A stretch of DNA of 41,482 nt from positions 1 through 41,482 of the forward strand of contig MWDV01000076.1 in NCBI GenBank assembly GCA_002070715.1. The letters run 5' to 3'. Source of the DNA: Verrucomicrobia bacterium ADurb.Bin118 (GTDB lineage Bacteria; Verrucomicrobiota; Verrucomicrobiia; Limisphaerales; MWDV01). Under the pieces are notes generated by a model that worked only from the letters and a program-made list of their open reading frames with translations, made no database searches and was not told where the DNA came from. The position numbers and the translations under genes were made by a program. Position 1 is the stretch's first letter. The number at the start of each line of letters is the position of its first letter. Positions 23,510-35,121 of this stretch are shown piece by piece.

Positions 23510-24209
23510 CCGGCGCGCCCAGCAAAGCAGAAGCCCGACACCCTGCCAAGCGGGATTTCATCCACGATCTTCGCCAGCTCTACAAGGAACATGCAGGACC
23601 AAATGTCGTCCCTGCGGACACGCTGCCGACTTCCGCGTCAAGACTGGCACGCAGGTTGCGCCATGCCCGACAGGCAAGCGTATGGCAACGAAGCTCCGCA
23701 TGATGAAGTTTCTTCAGGAAGCGCGCGGTTATGGGCTGGTGACAGGCCGGAAACCGCCCGCCCGGGTAAACAGCCTGCCGGTTCTGGCATCCCGCGCCGC
23801 GCCAGCCCGGGAACATCTCCCGGTCCGACGAAAACTGCCCATTACCATTTGCCCTCACGACGCCGCGAACACACCCCGGCCCGTACCGATTACTTTGATT
23901 TCGCCCGCGTGACCCTCGCGGGCGCCGTCAAACGTCCGCAGCTCATCCATCGGCGAGCGCCTCGCGATTACCTACTTCAGGAGAAAGAATTCTCCGTTTG
24001 GAACTCCGTCGTTTGCCTGTTTTCTAGGCAGCCTGTCGTCACGACCGACAGATTTCAAGGCGCCCCTCCCTCAGTTCAAAATCATGTTTGGCGTTTCATT
24101 CGATCAAAAAAGATCGTGGGCATCAGGATAATTTCCCGGCTCTGCTTCAAGCGCGGCTTCGCCGCAGCCGACCGGCTGCCAAACAATGAAACGACGGGAG
24201 AAAACGGGG
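23510..24209. other. long gap between lptD and the CHAP protein gene
   Basis: Seven hundred bases without a strong gene. A small plus-strand frame at 23682-23912 is listed separately. The rest shows no tRNA-like fold, no repeat and no clear promoter. Several long frames on both strands shift composition without recognisable motifs and are probably chance in GC-rich DNA. Confidence 0.4.
23682..23912 (+). CDS. possible small conserved protein of unknown function
   Basis: A 76-residue frame beginning MATKLRMMKFLQEARGYGLV and ending AANTPRPVPITLISPA. The pattern 'MKFLQEARGY..VT.R.P' recalls short hypothetical proteins I associate with verrucomicrobia, but I could not check this. A start at the internal ATGATG is equally likely. 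No function can be suggested. Confidence 0.3.
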   Translation: MATKLRMMKFLQEARGYGLVTGRKPPARVNSLPVLASRAAPAREHLPVRRKLPITICPHDAANTPRPVPITLISPA

Positions 24210-27200
24210 TTAAGGACAAGCACGGACCGCTGCCGCGCGATAGAACATTTGTGGACCAGCGTTGGTAACGGTAAACGACCAAATCCCGTTTGGGTTGGTG
24301 ACCACATTGGTGCTGCCGGCCTGAATTTCCCAACGCGTCATCTCTTGGACAAGGTTGGTGCAGGCCAATACATAATAGGTCGCTTGGGGCGCGCCCTGGA
24401 AAGTCAGCGTGATGGTATTATCGGGGTTGACGGTGATCGCCAACAACACGTTGGTCTGACTACACGGCTGCTCCGCGCCGACCACCTGCGCCAGCTCACC
24501 GACACTGCCATCGAAGTTCTCGTCGCCCGCATACGCGACCTCCATCTGATTGGTGCCGGACGGCAACGAAGCCAGGCTGGTCGAAGCGGTCCCGCTCACC
24601 AGACGGTTGGTGCTGAAAGGCGTGCGGTTGGCTGAAAAAACTACCTCTCCGGTGGGGATGCCCAAGCCAGGCGGCGACGTACGAACGGTTGCCGTAAAGG
24701 TCACATTCGAACCCACCGCCGAGGGATTGGCTGAAGCGGTCAGTTCCGTGAGCGTTGGGATGGGCGCAACGAACTGTGCCACGGCAGCCGCCGAACTGCC
24801 GCCAAAGGTTGAGTCGCCGGAGTAATCAGCCGTGATCGCATGATCGCCAACGGACAACACCGTCGTGCTGAAGGAAGCGATTCCGTTCGTCACGATTACG
24901 GGGCTGCCCAAAGGTGTGCCGTTGGCGTAAAAGGTCACGGTGCCCGTGGGCAATCCCGCCGCCGGCAATGGGCCGTCCACCAAATCCACGCGCGCGGTCA
25001 AGGTCACGCGCTCTCCGTAGATTGCCGGGAGGGGCGCGTCCAGCGAGGTAAAGGATTCCGGCCCGTTGAGTACCGTCAATTTTCCGGCGCCGGCAAAGCG
25101 CTGGTTATCCTGATAAGCCGCTCCGGACAGGGTTGACCCCCAAGTGCCGGCGCGTTTGAAGGTCAATCCACCGTCAAACGAAAGCGCCCCCACCGTGTTG
25201 GCACCGCCGTTGGTCACCATCGCGCTGCCGTGGAGCTGGAGCGCGCCGAGGGTATGCCAACATGCCCCATTCAACGCGAGACGCGCCCCGCTCTGCACCC
25301 GCACGTCGCCGGTGCTCAAAGCGCCGTTGGCGTTGGCGACCAGCGTGCCCGCGTGAACCACCGTGCCGCCGCCGAACGAGTTGCTCTGGGACAACGTCAA
25401 CATGCCTGAGCCTTGTTTGCGGAGGCCTCCGTCGCCGATGAGCCGGGCGGAAACAATGAACTTCGAGCCGCCGCTGCCCACCTCCAAATCACCGCCTTCC
25501 AAGGAGAGGCGGTAGTGGTTGGTGAGGTAAATCACCGTGCCGTTCTGCGGAATGGGCACCCCGGCGGAGAGCGTGGCGCCGCTGAGGAGATGGATGGTAG
25601 CCTGCGGACTGTCCGCGGCACCGGTGCCGAACGGCAGCTTGTGCGGCAGATCCGAAACGATGGTGGTGACGCCACTCTCCAAGTAGGTCGGTCCCTGGTA
25701 GTGTTCATTGCCCCCCACGTTCAATCCGCCGCCACCCCGTTTGGTGAGTCCCTTACCCGCGAGGAAAATACCCGGCGCGTTGGTCATGCTCAAATAAGCG
25801 CCGTTGGCCACCGTGATCAACGTGGTCCCGCCGGGACCGGTGGTGCCGAGGTTGGTAATGGTGTTGCCTTCCAACTGCACATGACCTCGGGCGACGGTGA
25901 CGCTTTTCCAGCTCGTGTTGGGAATGCCGGTAACCTTGAAGAATCCGATGGCATCCGTGCCCGCCGAAAAAACGGCGTCGCCGCCGCTGACCCAACCGCC
26001 GGTGGCGTTGGTGCCGTGCGCGTTCACGCTCCAGAAATTCCCGGTCCACGCCCCGCCCGGCGAAGGACCGCCCGCGCCGATGGCGGGACCGTTAACATCC
26101 CAGTACCGCAGGTTGCCGCTGGACGCCACGGTGATGTATCTCGCGGCAACTTCCCCGAACCAACCGAGGTCTTCCTGAATCATGCGCCACGCGAACGGGT
26201 AGGTGCCGGATACGACGGGAGCGGTGGCGTTGAATACAAAGGTCGCCGACTGGCCCGGAGGAATGGGTGACGACGGCAAGGCCACCCGGCTGAAGCCCCA
26301 GACGGTGTTGTCCGGCGGACTTTGCGCGCCCAACCGGTGCGGGACGGCGCCGCTGGAAGCCCAGGTTTGGTTGCCGGTATTGTGCATCACCACCGTGGCG
26401 CTGAACACCTGACCGGCGGTCACTGTCGCGGGCGCGGTTACGCTGACCAAGGCGGCATCGTTGGTCGGGGCGGACGGGGTCACGGTAATTTTGGCCCAAA
26501 TCTTCGGACCGAAATAGACGCTGGCGGAACTGCTCATGCGGAAATCCGCCTCGTAATTGCCCGGCGTGGTGGGGGCGCGCAAGGGGATACTGAAGATGTA
26601 AGTACCGCCGGGCGGAATGGAATTCGTCGGAATGGCCTGGTAGGCGGCGCCCAAATGGGGACTGGCGGGGACATCGCCGATGTGATTCAGCGTATAGCCA
26701 TTGGGACCATTGGCTATCCAAGTGGTCGTGCCACTGTTCTTCAGGGTAAAGGTTTTGGTAAAGGTCTGTCCCGGACTCAGCACGCTGCCATCAGGAAAGT
26801 TTTCCGCGATCATCTGCGCGGCATCCGTGCCGCCCCCGCTGTCGCCCTTGTTTTTGGGATTATGCACAAATCCCTGGCAAAGTCCGTAGGCGTAGCCGTC
26901 ATCGCGTTCCACCCGCGAACCGTTGACGCCGGAGCGGGTCATGGTGCCTTTGCAGATCGAACTGTGATTCTGCTCGACGAAGCCAATTTTGGTCGGAGTG
27001 ACATAATCTATTACCGCCACGTGCCCATAAGTGCCGACGTTCCAGCACACCAAGTCGCCCGGCACCGGCACATAACCACTGCCATTGGCATGGCGGGTCA
27101 GGCCCAACTCGGTGGCACTGGGGTAAATGTCCTTCGCGTTGCGGTAGATCGCGCCATAATACCACCCCATCTTGTTCCAAAAGCGTCCGGGCAACTCCAC

Positions 27201-27461
27201 GCACTGCCATTTGAGGCCGACATCCACGCCGTTGTAATAACTGCGCTGGCCCACGTCGCTGCTGTATTTGGAATAGACATTAACCCCGTTGCCGCCGAAC
27301 CACTCGCTGCCGGCCAGCCAAACGGTCCCCGCCCAGCCCGGTTGAAAACTGAGCAGCAGGACCGCGCCCATCACGCCTGACCAAGCCAGCGGTTTGGTGA
27401 AACCACGACGGCTGATGGCGCCGCTGTTGCCGCTCCCTCGTTGAATAAACCCGTTCGACAT
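24210..27461 (-). CDS. giant secreted CHAP-domain hydrolase with Ig-like and beta-strand repeats
   Basis: About 1083 residues. The N-terminus carries ISRRGFTK before a hydrophobic stretch (LAWSGVMGAVLLLSF) ending QPGWAG, matching the twin-arginine (Tat) consensus SRRxFxK. A CHAP amidase/endopeptidase domain follows (about 50-200) with the nucleophilic cysteine in LKWQCVELPGRFW and histidine in NVGTYGHVAVIDY; such enzymes cut peptidoglycan. Next come two Ig-like domains of NBR1 type (about 214-330 and 336-447), then glycine-rich autotransporter-associated beta-strand repeats (about 450-820, including GSGMLTLSQSNSFGGGTVV). Two bacterial Ig-like repeats follow (LPTGTVTFYANGTP / IPTGEVVFSANRTP). 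The C-terminal domain ends in QMFYRAAAVRACP, typical of secreted verrucomicrobial proteins. A TTG one codon upstream is an alternative start. Probably surface-attached or secreted; target unknown. Confidence 0.82.
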   Translation of the reverse strand: MSNGFIQRGSGNSGAISRRGFTKPLAWSGVMGAVLLLSFQPGWAGTVWLAGSEWFGGNGVNVYSKYSSDVGQRSYYNGVDVGLKWQCVELPGRFWNKMGWYYGAIYRNAKDIYPSATELGLTRHANGSGYVPVPGDLVCWNVGTYGHVAVIDYVTPTKIGFVEQNHSSICKGTMTRSGVNGSRVERDDGYAYGLCQGFVHNPKNKGDSGGGTDAAQMIAENFPDGSVLSPGQTFTKTFTLKNSGTTTWIANGPNGYTLNHIGDVPASPHLGAAYQAIPTNSIPPGGTYIFSIPLRAPTTPGNYEADFRMSSSASVYFGPKIWAKITVTPSAPTNDAALVSVTAPATVTAGQVFSATVVMHNTGNQTWASSGAVPHRLGAQSPPDNTVWGFSRVALPSSPIPPGQSATFVFNATAPVVSGTYPFAWRMIQEDLGWFGEVAARYITVASSGNLRYWDVNGPAIGAGGPSPGGAWTGNFWSVNAHGTNATGGWVSGGDAVFSAGTDAIGFFKVTGIPNTSWKSVTVARGHVQLEGNTITNLGTTGPGGTTLITVANGAYLSMTNAPGIFLAGKGLTKRGGGGLNVGGNEHYQGPTYLESGVTTIVSDLPHKLPFGTGAADSPQATIHLLSGATLSAGVPIPQNGTVIYLTNHYRLSLEGGDLEVGSGGSKFIVSARLIGDGGLRKQGSGMLTLSQSNSFGGGTVVHAGTLVANANGALSTGDVRVQSGARLALNGACWHTLGALQLHGSAMVTNGGANTVGALSFDGGLTFKRAGTWGSTLSGAAYQDNQRFAGAGKLTVLNGPESFTSLDAPLPAIYGERVTLTARVDLVDGPLPAAGLPTGTVTFYANGTPLGSPVIVTNGIASFSTTVLSVGDHAITADYSGDSTFGGSSAAAVAQFVAPIPTLTELTASANPSAVGSNVTFTATVRTSPPGLGIPTGEVVFSANRTPFSTNRLVSGTASTSLASLPSGTNQMEVAYAGDENFDGSVGELAQVVGAEQPCSQTNVLLAITVNPDNTITLTFQGAPQATYYVLACTNLVQEMTRWEIQAGSTNVVTNPNGIWSFTVTNAGPQMFYRAAAVRACP

Positions 27462-27472
27462 CAACGGCTTTT

Positions 27473-27501
27473 AAGTAAATTCAGGGGCATGTGGATGTCA
27501 A
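27473..27501 (-). promoter_or_regulatory. possible promoter of the CHAP protein gene
   Basis: On the minus strand TTGACA (27501-27496) is followed after 17 bases by TTACTT (27478-27473), a weak -10. Transcription would begin a few bases before the ATG at 27461, giving an almost leaderless mRNA, consistent with the lack of a Shine-Dalgarno sequence. Confidence 0.3.
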
Positions 27502-27636
27502 CCGCCTCAGAAACCATGTTTGTGGCCAAGCAGATTGTGATCAGGTCAAAGCGCAGACGGGGATGACCACAACCGCACAGCCCTCCCTGATTTTGAAACG
27601 TTGGGCCGCCGCTTTTTCGTCGGGAACGATGTGCGA

Positions 27637-28752
27637 TTACAGACTGCCAGCCCACCAGCGGCTGACCAGTTCCCGGCCACCGAACATCCAGACGACCGTC
27701 GCCATCGCGATGTACGGGCCGTACGGCATCCGGCTGGACCATTCCCGGCGGCCCAGCGCAATGGCCCCCACGCCAACCACGGCGCCGAGCATCGAACTGA
27801 GCATCAACGAAAAGATCACCGCCTGCCAACCGAGGAACGCGCCGATGGCCGCCATGAATTTCACGTCGCCCAGGCCCATCGCTTCGCGCGGCAACACCAG
27901 TTCGCTGGCTTGCGCCTCCAAGTGCGGCACGGTTGCCGGATCAAATTCATCCTCGCCGATGTGCAGCTTTTCTGGGCTGAGCCGGACCATCACCTCCGGG
28001 TAGCCGCGGTCCACCAGTTCCACCGTGCGCGCTTTCAACCGGATCGTGTCCGATTGGCGATAGAACAATTCTTCGTACGGAATGGTTTGCTGCGGCAGGA
28101 TCACGGCGGTTTCCGAAAAGATGACGCGCGTTTCCCCTTCGAGCTTCACCTTCTGTCGTCCGAATACCCATTTGCCGAGCCGCAAAATGCCATAGATCAC
28201 CCCCGCCCCGACCGCGACGCCGATCAGGCTCTCGCGCATGCCGTTGGCGGGGCTTTTTTGTCCGTGCAACGCCGGCAGCAGAAACGATGCGACAAAGCCC
28301 ACCGCCGCGCCGCCGAGGGTGATTTCGTCCGGAATGATGTAATGTTCGAAATCAATAAATGTCGCCACGATCAAACCGGCGATCAAGATGGCGTAAACCA
28401 CCGCCTGCCAGGCGGAGAGCCTGCCGTAACACAACCATACCCCGGCAAACAAGGCCGCCGTCAGCAGCTCCACCCAAAAGTAACGCGCAGCGATGGGCGC
28501 GGCACAATGGCGGCACCGACCGCGCAGATACAGCCAGGTCACCAGCGGAATGTTCAAATACCACGGGATGGCATACCGGCAGTGCGGACAATGAGACGGC
28601 GGGCTAATGAGACTTTGATCGAGCGGCATCCGGTGAATGCAGACATTCAGGAAACTGCCGACGATGCTGCCCCCCACGAAAAAGACCAGCGTCCAGAAAT
28701 GAAACGGCACCGCCGCCCAGTTTTCCGAATTGAAGATCGGCTCAATGCCCAT
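27637..28752 (-). CDS. pilD: prepilin peptidase (type IV leader peptidase, A24 family)
   Basis: Integral membrane aspartic protease that trims and often methylates type IV prepilins and related pseudopilins. The N-terminal domain shows GSFLNVCIHRMP and two CxxC pairs (HCPHCRY and RCRHCAAP) that bind zinc, as in the bifunctional peptidase/methyltransferase. The two catalytic aspartates are in ATFIDFEHYIIPDE and MGLGDVKFMAAIGAFLG. Between these lies a hydrophilic insertion of about 100 residues (KVKLEGETRVIFSETAV to LPREAMG) not found in E. coli PilD; total length is 371 against ~270-290 usual. About eight membrane helices are seen. The first 11 bases overlap the end of aroE. No pilin gene is nearby, so the substrates are encoded elsewhere. 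Confidence 0.9.
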   Translation of the reverse strand: MGIEPIFNSENWAAVPFHFWTLVFFVGGSIVGSFLNVCIHRMPLDQSLISPPSHCPHCRYAIPWYLNIPLVTWLYLRGRCRHCAAPIAARYFWVELLTAALFAGVWLCYGRLSAWQAVVYAILIAGLIVATFIDFEHYIIPDEITLGGAAVGFVASFLLPALHGQKSPANGMRESLIGVAVGAGVIYGILRLGKWVFGRQKVKLEGETRVIFSETAVILPQQTIPYEELFYRQSDTIRLKARTVELVDRGYPEVMVRLSPEKLHIGEDEFDPATVPHLEAQASELVLPREAMGLGDVKFMAAIGAFLGWQAVIFSLMLSSMLGAVVGVGAIALGRREWSSRMPYGPYIAMATVVWMFGGRELVSRWWAGSL

Positions 28753-29785
28753 ACACGTGCTCCGTCAAGGCCCGGCGCATCACCGCCAGCGGGGCGGGTT
28801 GGCCCGTCCAAATTTCCAACGCGCGCGCCCCTTGATACAACAACATGCCCAGACCGTTGGCGGTCCGGCAGCCCGCCGCTCGCGCCGCCCGCAACAAGGC
28901 CGTTTCCGCCGGCTGATAAATCATGTCATAGACCGCGCTTGCCTGTCCCAGATCAAAAGCGCCGGCGGCCACCGGCAGGGGATCATCTACCCGCAATCCC
29001 AGGGAAGTCGCGTTTAACAACAAATCCACCGTCCCACCGGGATACCCGAGTTCCACCCGGCAACCGGGGAAGCGCCGGCTCAATTCGTCGGCCAGTGCTT
29101 CCGCTTTCGCAGCGGTGCGGTTGACGAGAAACAATTTCGCGGCGCCTTCCTCCGCCAGTTTCAGAGCCGCCACCCGTCCCGCGCCTCCGGCGCCGAGCAG
29201 CAACACGGTTGCTCCGCGAAGAGTCACCTCGAGATCCTCCCGTAACGCGCGGGTGATGGCGTCGGCGTCGGTATTAAATCCCAGTGACCGCATCGGGCTC
29301 GCCGCGGGGGCGGACGGTGAGGCCGGTCCCCATTGGCCGGCGGCATCCTGCGTCTCAAACCGGATGGTATTGACCGCGCCCCAAACTTTGGCCGAGTCAT
29401 CCATGGCGTCCACCAGTTCCGCCGCCAGGAGCTTGTGGGGCACGGTGAGGTTGAGACCGACGAAGCGCATGGCTTGCGCGCCGGCAATGGCTTCACGCAA
29501 CTTCGCGGGAGGCACTTCAAAGGCGAGATAACGCCAGTTGAGTCCCAACGCGGCGAGCGCCGCGTTTTGCATGGCCGGCGAGGCGGAATGCCGGACGGGA
29601 AAGCCATAGACCGCGCAGTAGCGCGTGGAGGCGTCAATGGGCGTAGGCAATGCGTCCGGCACGCGGGCAAGGTAGCAATCCACCACCTGGTTCAAAGGCA
29701 AAATTCGCTTTCCGCCTGATCCTTTTGACGATCCCTGCTGCCTGCCGCGAGGCCGTCGCCCGACAAATCCATCAGCGAATCGCAT
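28742..29785 (-). CDS. aroE: shikimate dehydrogenase
   Basis: NADP-dependent reduction of 3-dehydroshikimate to shikimate in the aromatic amino acid pathway. Conserved parts are YGFPVRHSASPAMQNAAL (shikimate site), GLNLTVPHKLLA with the catalytic lysine, NTDADAITRAL, the nucleotide-binding VLLLGAGGAGRVAALKL and NRTAAKAEAL, and a C-terminal GLGMLLYQGARALEIW. The start is uncertain: the ATG at 29785 gives 347 residues, but the first ~40 (R/G/K-rich) do not look like protein and relatives are 270-290 long. GTG codons at 29686 and 29662 and a TTG at 29701 preceded by GGAAAG are likelier. It is divergent from trpB. Confidence 0.88.
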   Translation of the reverse strand: MRFADGFVGRRPRGRQQGSSKGSGGKRILPLNQVVDCYLARVPDALPTPIDASTRYCAVYGFPVRHSASPAMQNAALAALGLNWRYLAFEVPPAKLREAIAGAQAMRFVGLNLTVPHKLLAAELVDAMDDSAKVWGAVNTIRFETQDAAGQWGPASPSAPAASPMRSLGFNTDADAITRALREDLEVTLRGATVLLLGAGGAGRVAALKLAEEGAAKLFLVNRTAAKAEALADELSRRFPGCRVELGYPGGTVDLLLNATSLGLRVDDPLPVAAGAFDLGQASAVYDMIYQPAETALLRAARAAGCRTANGLGMLLYQGARALEIWTGQPAPLAVMRRALTEHVYGH

Positions 29786-29937
29786 TGAAAGATTCCGGGG
29801 CGCGTGCTAGTTCGTTGCCGTGTTTCGATTAGAATCCAAGAATGACGGCCGCTCCATTTCCGCTCCCCTTGGGGGCGGAGGACAAATCGCCGCGAAGCAC
29901 GGCGTGGGTCGCGGGGCCTGGAATAAAACCGTTGGGC

Positions 29938-31161
29938 ATGCGTAACTCGATTTTTTTGAATTTGAACCGGCAGCCCGATGCCCGGGGACACTTTGGCCGT
30001 TATGGCGGGCGTTACGTTCCCGAAACGTTGATGCATCCGTTGCAGGAGTTGGAGGCGGAATACTTCCGGGCGCAACAAGACCCGGAATTTCAGCAGGAAC
30101 TGCAATACTACCTCCGCGAATTCTGCGGACGTCCCACACCGCTTTATTTCGCCGCGCGCCTGACCCGCGCGCTGGGCGGCGCCAAAATTTATCTGAAACG
30201 CGAGGACCTGCTCCACACGGGCGCGCACAAGATCAACAATTGCATCGGCCAGATCCTGCTCGCCCGGCGCATGGGTAAAACGCGCATCATTGCGGAAACC
30301 GGTGCCGGCCAGCACGGGGTGGCCACGGCGACCGTGGCGGCCATGTTCGGTTTGCGCTGCGTCATTTACATGGGCGCGGTGGACTGCGCCCGGCAGGCGC
30401 TCAATGTGGATCGCATGCAAATGCTGGGCGCGGAGGTTGTGCCGGTGACCGCGGGCCAGCAAACCTTGAAAGAAGCGGTGAACGAAGCCATGCGGGACTG
30501 GGTCACGAACATCCGGAACACCCATTACATCCTTGGCACGGCGTATGGGGCGCATCCCTATCCCGTGATGGTGCGGAATTTTCAGCGGATCATCGGCGAA
30601 GAGGCGCGCCAGCAGATTCTGGAGAAAGAAGCGCGGCTGCCGGACCTGCTCATCGCCTGCGTGGGCGGCGGGTCCAATGCCATCGGACTGTTCCATCCCT
30701 TCCTCGCGGATAAATCCGTGAAACTGGTGGGCGTGGAGGCGGGCGGACGGGGGCTCCAACCGGAACAACATGCGGCGCGGTTTCACGGCGGTTCGCTCGG
30801 CGTTCTGCAAGGCACCTGCAGTTACGTGCTCCAAGACGCCGTCGGCCAAATCCAGCGGACGCACAGCGTCAGCGCCGGACTGGACTACGCCGCCGTCGGC
30901 CCGGAACATGCCTGGCTGCGCGACGCAGGCCGCGCCGAATACACCTACGCCACCGATGCCCAGGCGCTCGATGCCTTCCTGAAACTGGCGCGGCTGGAGG
31001 GCATCATTCCCGCGCTGGAAAGCGCCCACGCCATCGCGGAAGCCATTCAACGCGCGCCGCAGATGCCGAAGGACGCGCTCGTGATTGTGAATCTCTCCGG
31101 ACGCGGCGACAAAGACGTGGCGCAAGCGGCGGAACACCTGCGTTTGGCAAAGCCGGATTGA
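29938..31161 (+). CDS. trpB: tryptophan synthase beta chain
   Basis: Pyridoxal-phosphate enzyme that condenses indole with serine to give tryptophan. The 407-residue protein shows [20 protein letters not shown] at the start, [19 protein letters not shown] with the lysine that holds the cofactor, [20 protein letters not shown], the phosphate-binding [12 protein letters not shown] and the C-terminal [11 protein letters not shown]. The ATG at 29938 fits family length; an upstream in-frame ATG at 29842 would add 32 unconserved residues. TrpA is not adjacent, which is unusual because trpB and trpA are normally paired; it must be elsewhere. The [20 protein letters not shown] loop differs slightly from the usual VERQALNVFRM. 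Confidence 0.93.
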   Translation: MRNSIFLNLNRQPDARGHFGRYGGRYVPETLMHPLQELEAEYFRAQQDPEFQQELQYYLREFCGRPTPLYFAARLTRALGGAKIYLKREDLLHTGAHKINNCIGQILLARRMGKTRIIAETGAGQHGVATATVAAMFGLRCVIYMGAVDCARQALNVDRMQMLGAEVVPVTAGQQTLKEAVNEAMRDWVTNIRNTHYILGTAYGAHPYPVMVRNFQRIIGEEARQQILEKEARLPDLLIACVGGGSNAIGLFHPFLADKSVKLVGVEAGGRGLQPEQHAARFHGGSLGVLQGTCSYVLQDAVGQIQRTHSVSAGLDYAAVGPEHAWLRDAGRAEYTYATDAQALDAFLKLARLEGIIPALESAHAIAEAIQRAPQMPKDALVIVNLSGRGDKDVAQAAEHLRLAKPD

Positions 31162-31297
31162 ACCGCGGCGCCGGCGGCAATACCCAGCGAACAAACCACG
31201 TCGCGCCATCCTGGCGGCAAACGCCAACCGGGCAATCCCGCGACAGGCGGATTGATCAAGCCCGCTGGCGGTCGAAGGAAAGGGACGGTCTTGGGGC

Positions 31298-32044
31298 TTA
31301 CTTGCCCTTGAGCATGGCCAGCCCGTAATCGTGGTTCATCTTGGCGATGAAACTCAGGCTGATTTCCTTCGGACAAACGGCCTCGCAGGCGCCGGTGACC
31401 GTGCAGGCGCCGAATCCTTCCTCGTCCATCTGTTTCACCATGGCCAGCACCCGGCGCTCCTTTTCCGGCTGGCCTTGCGGCAGTAGATTCAGGTGCGAGA
31501 CTTTTGCCGCCACAAACAGGGAAGCGCTGGCATTTTTGCACACCGCCACACAGGCGCCGCAACCGATGCATTGCGCGGCGTCCATGGCGGCCTCGGCCTT
31601 GTCTTTCGGGACGAGCACCGCGTTGGCGTCGGGCGCCGCGCCGGTGCGCACGGAGATGAAGCCTCCGGCCTGTTGAATCCGCTCGAAGGCGCTCCGGTCC
31701 ACCACCAAATCTTTGATGAGGGGAAACCCTTTGGCCCGGAAAGGTTCGACGACTATTTCATCGCCGTCCTTGAAGCTGCGCATGTAGGTCTGGCACGTCG
31801 CCACCGCCCGATGCGGGCCGTGCGGCTTGCCGTTGATGACGAGCGAGCACGTGCCGCAGATGCCTTCCCGGCAATCGTGATCGAACGCAATCGGCGTCTC
31901 GCCTCGGAGGGTGAGGGCCTCATTCACCACGTCCATCATCTCGAGGAACGACATGTTGGGATTCAGATCCGGCGTTTCATAGATCTGGAATCCCCCGGGC
32001 GTGCCGGCGTTCTTCTGGCGCCAAACTTTAAGCTTCACTTTCAT
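31298..32044 (-). CDS. sdhB: succinate dehydrogenase/fumarate reductase iron-sulfur subunit
   Basis: Passes electrons from the flavin subunit to the membrane quinone site. The 248-residue protein has the plant-ferredoxin [2Fe-2S] site [19 protein letters not shown], with a fourth cysteine in AVATCQTYM, and the bacterial ferredoxin clusters [16 protein letters not shown] and [16 protein letters not shown]. The last gene of sdhCAB, 33 bases after sdhA. Sequence style resembles the B-type complex of Bacteroidetes, epsilonproteobacteria and Bacillus. Because menaquinone is implied by mqnE, the direction (succinate oxidation or fumarate reduction) cannot be decided from sequence. Confidence 0.92.
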   Translation of the reverse strand: MKVKLKVWRQKNAGTPGGFQIYETPDLNPNMSFLEMMDVVNEALTLRGETPIAFDHDCREGICGTCSLVINGKPHGPHRAVATCQTYMRSFKDGDEIVVEPFRAKGFPLIKDLVVDRSAFERIQQAGGFISVRTGAAPDANAVLVPKDKAEAAMDAAQCIGCGACVAVCKNASASLFVAAKVSHLNLLPQGQPEKERRVLAMVKQMDEEGFGACTVTGACEAVCPKEISLSFIAKMNHDYGLAMLKGK

Positions 32045-32077
32045 GCGGCGGTGGAATCGTAATGCGTCAATCGGAAA

Positions 32078-34036
<1,959 letters not shown>

Positions 34037-34037
34037 G

Positions 34038-34814
34038 TTACTTCACCAGGTCCTTTCCGGCGGCCGCCACGGCTGCGGCCGGGGGCGCGGCATTGATGAC
34101 TTCCTGCAAATAAGCCTTGCCATGTCCAAACACAAAAACCGAGGTCGGAATGGCGGCGTAACCGAGAAAAAGCACCAGCGCGATTCCCTTGGCGGCTTTG
34201 GTGATGAGCGGCGCGTAGGCGGGGTTGCGCAAGCCGAGGGATTGAAACATCGCCTGGATGCCGTGGCTCAGGTGGAAACACAACAGGCCGACACCCACCA
34301 GATAAAACAAGGACACCGGCACCACGCTGAACCCGGCCACCATCATGGCGTAACAATCCGGATACCCCGTGACCGGGTCTTTGAGCTGCCGGATGAGGAT
34401 GGCGGTGCCGTTGATGTCTTCCAGGCGCACCGTGAAATGCAGCAGGTGATAAATCAGAAAAGCGGCCACGCCCAAGCCGCTGATCAACATGGTGCGCGAG
34501 GCCAGGCTGGCGGCATACGGGGCGTAGCCGCTGCCATAGCGTTCGGGCCGGGCGGCGCGGTTTTCCAGGGTTAACGAAATCGCCGCCCAGATGTGCAACC
34601 CGATCGTGGTGAGCATAAACAAGCGGATGCCCCAGAGCACCTCCCCCAGGGATTGGAGGAAATGGGCGTAACGGTTGATCGCCGCAGGCGGCAGGAAAAT
34701 CTGCAAATTGCCGATCAGATGCCCCACCACAAACAGGCCGAGCACCGCCCCGCTGCCGGCCATGATGTATTTCCGGCCGAGCGTTGACGTGAACAGATTT
34801 GATAACAGCTTCAT
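34038..34814 (-). CDS. sdhC: succinate dehydrogenase cytochrome b subunit (SdhC, B-type)
   Basis: A 258-residue membrane anchor with five hydrophobic segments, in the style of the single-subunit dihaem cytochrome b558 of B-type succinate:quinone reductases. Histidines likely to hold haem are seen in [34 protein letters not shown] and [12 protein letters not shown]. There is no separate SdhD gene. First gene of sdhCAB. The ATG at 34814 ([18 protein letters not shown]) is chosen; the frame is open further upstream but that part contains the promoter and an intergenic repeat and is not protein-like. Confidence 0.9.
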   Translation of the reverse strand: MKLLSNLFTSTLGRKYIMAGSGAVLGLFVVGHLIGNLQIFLPPAAINRYAHFLQSLGEVLWGIRLFMLTTIGLHIWAAISLTLENRAARPERYGSGYAPYAASLASRTMLISGLGVAAFLIYHLLHFTVRLEDINGTAILIRQLKDPVTGYPDCYAMMVAGFSVVPVSLFYLVGVGLLCFHLSHGIQAMFQSLGLRNPAYAPLITKAAKGIALVLFLGYAAIPTSVFVFGHGKAYLQEVINAAPPAAAVAAAGKDLVK

Positions 34815-34864
34815 CAAAACGCAGTGCCGCACCGGACGGTTGAGACCAGTGCGGAACGGGGCGC

Positions 34865-34894
34865 AAACTACGCGAGAAACAGAGGCCAAGTCAA
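34865..34894 (-). promoter_or_regulatory. probable promoter of sdhCAB
   Basis: On the minus strand TTGACT (34894-34889) and TAGTTT (34870-34865) are separated by 18 bases, about 50 bases ahead of the sdhC ATG. The -35 matches five of six consensus bases and the -10 three of six. Confidence 0.42.
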
Positions 34895-34913
34895 AGCCTT
34901 TTACCTTGGCGCG

Positions 34914-34953
34914 TGGGAAAGACCGGGGACATCGTGACCCCCCCGGTGGTGAA
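34914..34953 (+). repeat. ~40-bp direct repeat, copy A
   Basis: TGGGAAAGAC, GGGGACATCGTGACCCCC and GTGGTGAA recur in the same order and orientation at 36791-36829, with a one-base length difference and few mismatches. Copy A is between sdhC and the PEP-CTERM gene. The 34815-35121 gap otherwise holds only the sdhC promoter and a 7-bp inverted repeat (CCGATTC / GAATCGG, about 35077-35101). Confidence 0.75.
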
Positions 34954-35121
34954 CATTGGCGCGCGGGACGCAGGGCGCTGCTGCATGCGGTCAGGAAGCC
35001 ATCGCATAAATAGCCACTGCCGTTAATAACCGGTAACACCAATCCGCAGATGACGTAGATTGCCCGGATTTTTCCGATTCCCCATCAGCGAGAATCGGCG
35101 GAAGCTGCGGGCCAAAGCCCG

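Noticed and set aside
35077-35101. Inverted repeat after the PEP-CTERM gene as a terminator
   Set aside because: A 7-bp stem with an 11-base loop, followed on the gene's strand by an A run rather than T, so it does not fit an intrinsic terminator.
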